From Bacteroidota bacterium (lineage in GTDB: Bacteria; Bacteroidota; Ignavibacteria; Kapaibacteriales; Kapaibacteriaceae): a DNA stretch of 20,212 bases. Position numbers and translations under genes: made by a program. Each line of letters opens with the position of its first letter. Within the stretch, counting starts at the first letter, position 1. Location: the NCBI GenBank assembly GCA_003488525.1, contig DNLG01000101.1, positions 1 to 20,212 of the forward strand. The letters are read 5' to 3'. The notes under the pieces were generated by a model. The model saw only the letters and a list, made by a program, of their open reading frames with translations, did no database searches and was not told the origin of the DNA. Positions 14,988-20,212 of this stretch are shown here, one piece after another.

Positions 14988-15899
14988 TCAGTCCGCAACC
15001 ACGGTAGCACCGGAAGGGGGCTGACCACGCCACCGGCGATGTTGCCACGACCAGAGGCCGGGCCTGCGGCGAATAGTCTGCTCGAGAAGCTCTACGTGCC
15101 GCCGGGTCAGCTCCAGAACGCCAGCACGGTCGTTCTGCAGATCCGCCATGGGCACTTCGATAAAGTCCACCAGATACGTTCCGTCATCGCGCCGCTCGCA
15201 GCACGAGTAAAAGATCGGCGCACCGAATCGCAGGGCGAGCGATGCGGGGGCTTCATAGGTCGGGGTAGGTCTACCCATGAATGTGATCCATGGGTCTTTT
15301 TCCGGTACGCCGTGCTGATCTACAATGATGCCGATCACCGAACCTTCTGTCAATAGCCTGACCATTGCACGCGCAGCACGACCCATGGGAATGAGGACGT
15401 TTCCAAACTTCATGCGATAGCCATTGAGGATTCGGTCGGCCATCGCGTTCGACTGAGGATGATAGACAATGTTCACCGGCGCATTGAGCTTGATCCCGGC
15501 AGCCATCGCACCATACTCCCAGTTACCGTAGTGGGCCGTAAGAAGGATCGTCGGCTGCCCGTTTCGACAGCGTTCGCTGATGGGTTCCAGACCGCGGATC
15601 TCGACCATGCGATCAAGTTCTTGCCGATCAATCGAGGGTATGGCCAGCAGCTCGGCAAGTACAATGCCGAGGTTTTCGTAGGACTCATTCAGCACTGCTT
15701 GTCTTGCCGCTTCATCGAAGCCCGGAAGTCCAAGCGCAATGTTCGAACGTGTTACTTCCTTTCGCGATGAGGAAAGCCCCTTTAAGACAGTACCGATCAG
15801 CCCGCCGAATCGTTGTCGTGCCCTCCAGGGCAAAACGCGAGAAACTGCACCCAGGGCAAGAAAAGCACCCGTTGCTAATCGGTCAGCAAAGTCCTTCAT
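14988..15899 (-). CDS. LpxL/HtrB-type lysophospholipid acyltransferase
   Basis: This enzyme adds secondary acyl chains to lipid A precursors at the inner membrane, a member of the LpxL/LpxM/HtrB family (303 residues, normal length). It shows the H-x4-E catalytic motif in T-A-H-Y-G-N-W-E (H123, E128), the R-A-A-R-A-M-V-R-L-L segment, the I-I-V-D-Q-H-G-V-P block and F-M-G-R-P-T-P-T-Y, all usual for the family. The N-terminus (residues about 10-25) is hydrophobic and probably anchors the protein. The acyl donor is not determined. Its ATG overlaps the GWxTD gene stop (ATGA, 15896-15899) and the glycosyltransferase follows after 2 bp, so these two LPS genes form a pair within an otherwise mixed envelope operon. 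Confidence 0.93.
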   Translation of the reverse strand: MKDFADRLATGAFLALGAVSRVLPWRARQRFGGLIGTVLKGLSSSRKEVTRSNIALGLPGFDEAARQAVLNESYENLGIVLAELLAIPSIDRQELDRMVEIRGLEPISERCRNGQPTILLTAHYGNWEYGAMAAGIKLNAPVNIVYHPQSNAMADRILNGYRMKFGNVLIPMGRAARAMVRLLTEGSVIGIIVDQHGVPEKDPWITFMGRPTPTYEAPASLALRFGAPIFYSCCERRDDGTYLVDFIEVPMADLQNDRAGVLELTRRHVELLEQTIRRRPGLWSWQHRRWRGQPPSGATVVAD

Positions 15900-17302
15900 C
15901 GCGGAACAGTGGGTTGCTGCTTGACGGGGTTAGGATTCGGACTGAAGGCACGCGCGAAGAGATTGAACCAGTTCGGCTGGTTGATCTGCCCGATCATCGT
16001 TGAATGAACGAGTTTATAGTTCTGCTGAAGTGTCACATCAACAAAGTAGAAGTGCACTCCGCCCTGGATCTCCTGGTAGAACCACGTCTCGTATGGTTTG
16101 GCATCGGTGTTGTGATCAAAGCGCTCGATCTGTGTTGGCTGTCCGAACTTCAGGAGGACGACACCACGATCCGAGCGCCATCCATCCTGGTAGGTAGGAC
16201 TTCTGTAAAAGGTCTGAGCACGTTTGAAATGACCACGAAAAACGTCCAACCGTTCGTTTGCCAATGTTGTCTCGTCAGGGTCGCGGATCTTCCAGAAGCG
16301 AAACAGGTACCGCTGCTTGGCGCGTTCATCGGTGCAACCCTTTCGGACATCGATCTCGCTCTTCGTTGCCAGGAGATCCGAAAGTTCAAGTTCAAGCTCC
16401 AGCTGACTGCCCGTAGTTACAGCCCACTCCGACGCCTGGAACTGCTCATCCTCTGTCAACATGCGTCCAGATGCTGCTGGGGCATCAGGATTGAGTAGAT
16501 AGAACCGCTCTTCCTTTGTATCATAAACGGTCTGTCGATCCTTCGATAGGATCCGTACCTGCAGCGTGTATACTCCAGTCGGAATACCCAGAAGCGAGAA
16601 CTCCTCCCTTATCACAAGGGCGTCGCTGATGTCCTTCATGGGAATGAACGTCGTGAACTGTTCTTCGCGGACGTTATCAAGAACGCTCACACCGATATCG
16701 AAGCTACCGAGCGCCGACCGCCTGGCATTGTAGACCTCAGCATAGATACAGAGCAGCGGGTCGTTACCAATCACCTCATGCCGCGGATTCGGCTCGGCAG
16801 ATAGTCCGTTTCTGCGAAACTTCTCACTCGAGGAACCGGGCATCACGAACATGATGTCTGACAGAGCAGGACGCATGCCCGGCACCGGGATGTTCGATCG
16901 AAATGTTGTGCGAGTTGTCTTCGATGAGTCGTTTATATCTCTCGCTACGAAAGACACTTTATAGGAACCGGCGTTAAGGAACAACGTGCGCACACCGGAG
17001 TAGAACTGCCTGTGCGAGGGAGTCGACGTTGGACTGGCTGCCGATGCAACCCATTCATCGCTGGCAACGATCCCGGTGTCGGACGCGACATCAAGGCGGC
17101 AGTACATCTCCCCAACATATCCCGTGGGAGCGAGCACATATCGCAGACATGTGTCTGGGAAGGAGTAATGGAACTCCCATTTGGAAGCAGCTTCACTACT
17201 CCGGAACTGAACTACATCGGCTGTGACATCCAGAGTACGCTGCGCCTTGAGGCACGTGACCCCAAGCAGCATGACGATGATGATGGCAACGCGTGTGCTC
17301 AA
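15896..17302 (-). CDS. Secreted GWxTD-domain protein
   Basis: GWxTD proteins are exported proteins of unknown biochemical role, common in Chlorobi, Ignavibacteria, Acidobacteria and Bacteroidota. With a TTG start at 17302 the product has 468 residues and begins with a normal signal peptide (S-T-R-V-A-I-I-I-V-M-L-L-G-V-T-C-L-K-A-Q). The middle is beta-sandwich-like. The domain itself covers roughly residues 325-425: R-F-W-K-I-R-D-P-D-E-T-T then Q-D-G-W-R-S-D-R-G-V-V-L-L-K-F-G-Q-P and Y-E-T-W-F-Y, ending F-Y-F-V-D. The naming motif is GWRSD, with Thr replaced by Ser. The frame has no ATG start and extends to another TTG at 17389, but that would bury the signal peptide and place the hairpin at 17328-17354 inside the gene. 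G-G-A-G lies about 11 nt before the chosen start. Confidence 0.88.
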   Translation of the reverse strand: MSTRVAIIIVMLLGVTCLKAQRTLDVTADVVQFRSSEAASKWEFHYSFPDTCLRYVLAPTGYVGEMYCRLDVASDTGIVASDEWVASAASPTSTPSHRQFYSGVRTLFLNAGSYKVSFVARDINDSSKTTRTTFRSNIPVPGMRPALSDIMFVMPGSSSEKFRRNGLSAEPNPRHEVIGNDPLLCIYAEVYNARRSALGSFDIGVSVLDNVREEQFTTFIPMKDISDALVIREEFSLLGIPTGVYTLQVRILSKDRQTVYDTKEERFYLLNPDAPAASGRMLTEDEQFQASEWAVTTGSQLELELELSDLLATKSEIDVRKGCTDERAKQRYLFRFWKIRDPDETTLANERLDVFRGHFKRAQTFYRSPTYQDGWRSDRGVVLLKFGQPTQIERFDHNTDAKPYETWFYQEIQGGVHFYFVDVTLQQNYKLVHSTMIGQINQPNWFNLFARAFSPNPNPVKQQPTVPR

Positions 17303-17327
17303 TGTTCGAGTATCTCCGAAACAACAA

Positions 17328-17354
17328 TGCCGCCGATCAGGACGATCGACGGCA
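17328..17354 (-). terminator. Terminator-like hairpin after the PorV/PorQ-like gene
   Basis: TGCCGCCGATC and GATCGACGGCA form an 11-bp stem with one C·A mismatch and a 5-nt loop. Reading leftward, the stem is followed by TTGTTGTTT, a partial T-run. It lies in the roughly 80-bp gap between the PorV/PorQ-like stop and the GWxTD start. It may end or attenuate transcription of the upstream surface-protein genes before the LPS/envelope genes. Confidence 0.55.
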
Positions 17355-17381
17355 TGAAAACGTCTTGCATTTGCAACCTGA

Positions 17382-18455
17382 TCAGTCAAACCTCAGCGCG
17401 ATGCTGACACGGTTGATCAGTCCGAGGTTGATCGTCGGATTGATCGAATAGTCGATACGGCCCGAAAAGTCCTCACTGACATAACGGATCCCGACTCCAC
17501 CAGCAAAGCCAAACTGGTCCGAGCCCATTCGATACCCGGCACGCAGACTCACGAATTCCTTCCACGTGTACTCAGCGCCGAAGGCAAACTGCTCGCTGAC
17601 ATCCGAAAAAGTCTCGAAGTCCACGGCTGTGACAAGCGAATGCTGAAGCACGCCGCTCTCATCGATCTCCGGCTCAAACAACGCCCCTTTACAGAGATCG
17701 GCACCGATCCCCATTCGAAAGGAAAGGGGCATGTCAAACGGCGAGGTCAGAAGGCGCATATCAACAGGAAGGGTATTGATACCATCAATCGGATTGTTCG
17801 TGCGGGCAACATCGCTACCTGTGTACTCCATCTGTGAACCGAGCGAACTGATGTTGAATCCCAACACGATTCCCTCGAATCCTGTTTCGTAGCGCGTCCC
17901 GACGTCGAACAACACACCGCCCGCATTCATGTTCGTGAAGCCCATGGAAATGTACTTGGCTGTCACTCCGAACGAAAACTGCTCTGTCAGAGAGCCCGCG
18001 AACGTCAACCCGATGGCAACGTCACTCACCTGATAGATGCCACCGGTCCCGTCCTGCTGATCCATCGTGGTTACTTGAATGTCGCCACTAGTGAAGTTCG
18101 TAAAGCTTGCAGCCATTCGATAGTTCTCACTGATCGGGATGACCGCCGCCGCAAAGTTGTGAGACATTCCACCGAACCAGAATGTCTGGCTGAAATCCGC
18201 GGCGTACTTCTTGATCGAAGCAAGACCAGCCGGATTCCAAAAGACGGAGGAGAGGTCATTCGCAACAGCTGAATGTGCGCCGGCCATACCGGTGGCTCGG
18301 GCACCAACGCCGATCTTCAGGAACTGGCCGCCTGAAAGACCGACTTTCGTGAAATCGGTTGCTGCAATGGTTGCCTGAGCAATCGCCATCTGAGACGAGG
18401 CAATCAGGACAACGAGAAGACCCAGCAGGGTCATGAGTGAGCGATGATGTGTCAT
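17382..18455 (-). CDS. PorV/PorQ family outer-membrane protein
   Basis: PorV-type proteins are outer-membrane beta-barrels; PorV itself is the shuttle that carries type IX secretion cargo to the attachment complex. The product is about 357 residues. It has a signal peptide (M-T-L-L-G-L-L-V-V-L-I-A-S-S-Q-M-A-I-A-Q) and the family hallmark just after it: F-L-K-I-G-V-G-A-R-A-T-G-M-A-G-A-H-S-A-V-A, then S-S-V-F-W-N-P-A-G-L-A. The rest consists of alternating amphipathic strands and ends in an aromatic-type barrel terminus (R-V-S-I-A-L-R-F-D). An ATG at 18470 would add M-R-R-R-I, but AGGAG (18463-18467) lies 7 nt before the ATG at 18455 and those five codons use rare AGG/AGA arginines, so I chose the inner start. 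It follows a large exported-type protein directly. Confidence 0.9.
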   Translation of the reverse strand: MTHHRSLMTLLGLLVVLIASSQMAIAQATIAATDFTKVGLSGGQFLKIGVGARATGMAGAHSAVANDLSSVFWNPAGLASIKKYAADFSQTFWFGGMSHNFAAAVIPISENYRMAASFTNFTSGDIQVTTMDQQDGTGGIYQVSDVAIGLTFAGSLTEQFSFGVTAKYISMGFTNMNAGGVLFDVGTRYETGFEGIVLGFNISSLGSQMEYTGSDVARTNNPIDGINTLPVDMRLLTSPFDMPLSFRMGIGADLCKGALFEPEIDESGVLQHSLVTAVDFETFSDVSEQFAFGAEYTWKEFVSLRAGYRMGSDQFGFAGGVGIRYVSEDFSGRIDYSINPTINLGLINRVSIALRFD

Positions 18456-18462
18456 GATGCGT

Positions 18463-18467
18463 CTCCT
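18463..18467 (-). promoter_or_regulatory. Strong Shine-Dalgarno site for the PorV/PorQ-like gene
   Basis: AGGAG sits 7 nt upstream of the ATG at 18455 and overlaps the TGA of the preceding gene. It is one of very few good Shine-Dalgarno sites in the window, and it decides between this start and the ATG at 18470. Confidence 0.55.
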
Positions 18468-20212
18468 CATTCCCCTTCACCAGGGAATCGTGCAGGTCCT
18501 ACAACAACGGCAAACTTTCGAATAACGCTTGCCCCACTTGGTGTTTCAATCTTCGCAATGAACATCTGGCTTGCAGCGCGGCGCTTGCTGAGCTGACTAC
18601 GTGTAAGCAGATCCCAGACATCAGCACCTAACTGCGCACGTAGTGCGGCCTCTGATCGTTCGGTGGACACGGCATTCTGCGCCGCATTCAACTCGTTGTG
18701 CTCAATTGTGCGGACGAGTTCACCGGCCACGGTGTAGATATTGATCGTGCAGATACGTGGCAGGCGTGTGAAAAAGATCTTCGCCTGGAACGGTGAGCTC
18801 ATCCCTTCATTTGTCACGTAGAATGGATTCGGCACAACCTGAACCTGCTCCAGATCCTCGCTCGTATAGGACTGCTCGCCTGTCTCACGGTCGAACTTAT
18901 CGTATTGTTCAACACGAATCTTCGCCGTAGCACCATCGAATGGGAATCCGAAAGCACCACCAAATGTCGAAACCACCACCTTATCACCGGGCTTGAAGTC
19001 TTCTGCCGGAAAAGCGGTCGGAGGATTCGCCGTTGTCGGCGCATTCGATGCCACCGTGTTGCTTGATGTTCTCCGACCACGCAATGATGCATCAAGAACG
19101 AACTGCGCTCCAGCGATGGTTATGACATTGACAAAGTCGAGTGTGTCTCGTCCAGTTGTCGAGACCGTTCTGGACTTGTAGTAGCGCAGCTGCTGCCCAA
19201 GTGGACGTCCCGAGTTCGCTTCTGCGGCATAGAACCGCAAACGTGCCGGACTCCACTCTCCGTTGCGCGAGTTTCTCCAACCGTACGACGCAGAGCCAAA
19301 GCTCCCTGCTGGCACTAGCTCGATGTTCGGGAAGTTGCGCTGTTCCGCAGCCGGCACCTTGGCAAAGTCAAGGCTATGAGGCTTCAGGAGGAAATCGTAG
19401 TTCACAATAGCAGAATCGATCGTTCCGTCTGGCTTTGGATCGGCACGATTGAAGGAATAGACGTTCTTGATGTCGTACTCGAGATACTCAACATCTGGGA
19501 ACGTCATGGTCGAATCCTTTCCGACGTCGTCCGTAGTATTCAATCCGAACTTCGTTGTCAGGGTTTCACGTCCGCCCTGCTTGAAAGTGATCTCATACAC
19601 ACCAGGACCGTTGTTGTATGACACAGCCCACGGATTTGCAGGTACGAAATCCGGGAATGGAAGATCGATAAATCCGGGCGCGAGGTTCAAATCACTCGTC
19701 TGATTGAATAGGCCTGCTACCGTGTTGCCCCGAGCAACATTGATGTTCGCTGGGCCATTCGCTATGAATGCAGTGTCAGAGCGATAGACGCCACCCCATT
19801 GTTCGATCGCATAATCAAAGGCAAGGCCGATCGTACCGAGCGCAAACTTGTTCGAGAAACAGGCAGCATTAGAGAAGTACGAACCGGCGCGGACCTTCTT
19901 TTCGCGGCTGTCGTCAAAGCCAAACTTCACAGTGTCGATCCGCAGGATGTCGCCATTTGGCGCATACAGCGTATCGATGTTGATGGTGTCCACATACGAG
20001 CGCGTCTGCTCGGTGAAATGCGCAAAAGGAGCACGCTCGTTATCCTCATTCGGACACAGAACAGGCGGAAGGAAGCTACTCCATTGTGCGATCTCGTCAC
20101 CCGTAGCTGAATCCTTAAGCGTAAACACCGCGCCGTAAAGACCGATAAGATCCTGCTGATTGTTCTTGTAAGGCCAACCGGCCCATGAACGGTTGAACGT
20201 CAACTCAAGTGA
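18467..20212 (-). CDS. Large surface/secreted protein, 5' truncated by the window
   Basis: The frame is open to the right edge, so only the C-terminal 581 or so residues are seen; the TTG at 20203 is probably not the start. I do not recognise a catalytic domain. The chain is rich in Asn, Thr, Ser, Gly and aromatic residues and reads as beta-structured. The last 115 residues form a FlgD-Ig-like/T9SS-type C-terminal module: Q-V-V-P-N-P-F-Y, A-K-I-F-F-T-R-L-P, I-N-I-Y-T-V-A-G-E-L-V-R-T-I-E-H, then D-V-W-D-L-L-T-R, M-F-I-A-K-I-E-T and I-R-K-F-A-V-V-V. This module is common at the end of secreted proteins in Ignavibacteria and Kapabacteria. The position directly before a PorV/PorQ-family gene supports export. 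Export by the type IX system is inference. Confidence 0.75.
   Translation of the reverse strand, partial: SLELTFNRSWAGWPYKNNQQDLIGLYGAVFTLKDSATGDEIAQWSSFLPPVLCPNEDNERAPFAHFTEQTRSYVDTINIDTLYAPNGDILRIDTVKFGFDDSREKKVRAGSYFSNAACFSNKFALGTIGLAFDYAIEQWGGVYRSDTAFIANGPANINVARGNTVAGLFNQTSDLNLAPGFIDLPFPDFVPANPWAVSYNNGPGVYEITFKQGGRETLTTKFGLNTTDDVGKDSTMTFPDVEYLEYDIKNVYSFNRADPKPDGTIDSAIVNYDFLLKPHSLDFAKVPAAEQRNFPNIELVPAGSFGSASYGWRNSRNGEWSPARLRFYAAEANSGRPLGQQLRYYKSRTVSTTGRDTLDFVNVITIAGAQFVLDASLRGRRTSSNTVASNAPTTANPPTAFPAEDFKPGDKVVVSTFGGAFGFPFDGATAKIRVEQYDKFDRETGEQSYTSEDLEQVQVVPNPFYVTNEGMSSPFQAKIFFTRLPRICTINIYTVAGELVRTIEHNELNAAQNAVSTERSEAALRAQLGADVWDLLTRSQLSKRRAASQMFIAKIETPSGASVIRKFAVVVGPARFPGEGE

Noticed and set aside
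14986..15048. N-terminal extension of the glycosyltransferase to 15048
   Set aside because: The family begins at M-R-V-I-I-V-Q; the extension only re-reads the end of the acyltransferase gene in another frame.
1..20212. Search by eye for tRNA, rRNA, transposase or insertion-sequence ends
   Set aside because: No cloverleaf-like or rRNA-like stretches, transposase motifs or terminal inverted repeats were recognised; a tRNAscan or covariance-model search would be needed to exclude small RNAs.

Overview
The window suggests a Gram-negative bacterium of the FCB group (Bacteroidota/Chlorobi-like, most like Candidatus Kapabacteria or Ignavibacteria), with moderately high GC. The pointers are a PorV/PorQ-family outer-membrane protein, a GWxTD-domain protein, a long exported protein with a 'VVPNPF' FlgD-like C-terminal module, a large TPR lipoprotein, a BatA-type VWA protein, lipopolysaccharide genes, and one Bacteroidota-style TAnnTTTG promoter box. 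The lineage is inferred from gene content only.

Layout. Almost everything is on the minus strand, in two blocks separated by a divergent/convergent plus-strand clpS. The right block reads leftward from 20212 to 6142: a truncated long surface protein, PorV/PorQ-like protein, GWxTD protein, LpxL-type acyltransferase, GT9 heptosyltransferase-like enzyme, RsuA/RluB-type pseudouridine synthase, BatA/VWA membrane protein, J-like coiled-coil protein, M61-type metallopeptidase with PDZ, and a TPR lipoprotein that could be PorW/SprE-like. A terminator-like hairpin at 17328-17354 separates the first two genes from the other eight. The left block starts at a promoter near 5761 and reads: CADD/TenA-fold protein (self-sacrificing p-aminobenzoate synthase family), class II glutamine amidotransferase, NuoL, SRAP (YedK/HMCES-type) DNA-protein crosslink enzyme, TlpA-like thioredoxin, and a second exported thioredoxin-fold protein. 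The first 143 bases hold the end of an unrecognised open frame with 24-bp (8-codon) tandem repeats.

How the genes work together. The right block is a cell-envelope set: surface-protein export (PorV, possible T9SS cargo, possible PorW), lipid A/LPS assembly (LpxL, GT9) and envelope or proteostasis functions (BatA, M61, J-like). The left block mixes folate precursor synthesis (CADD), respiration (a nuoL away from other nuo genes), DNA lesion protection (SRAP) and envelope thiol redox. Genes are tightly packed: at least six junctions are 4-base ATGA/GTGA overlaps and one is TGATG, while clear Shine-Dalgarno sequences are rare, so translational coupling probably matters.

The most notable item is the CADD homologue. 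It keeps all six metal ligands and the tyrosine/lysine positions reported as the sacrificed substrate residues in the chlamydial enzyme, all at one constant offset. It is translated just ahead of a glutamine amidotransferase and an orphan nuoL. No RNA genes, CRISPR arrays or insertion sequences were seen.
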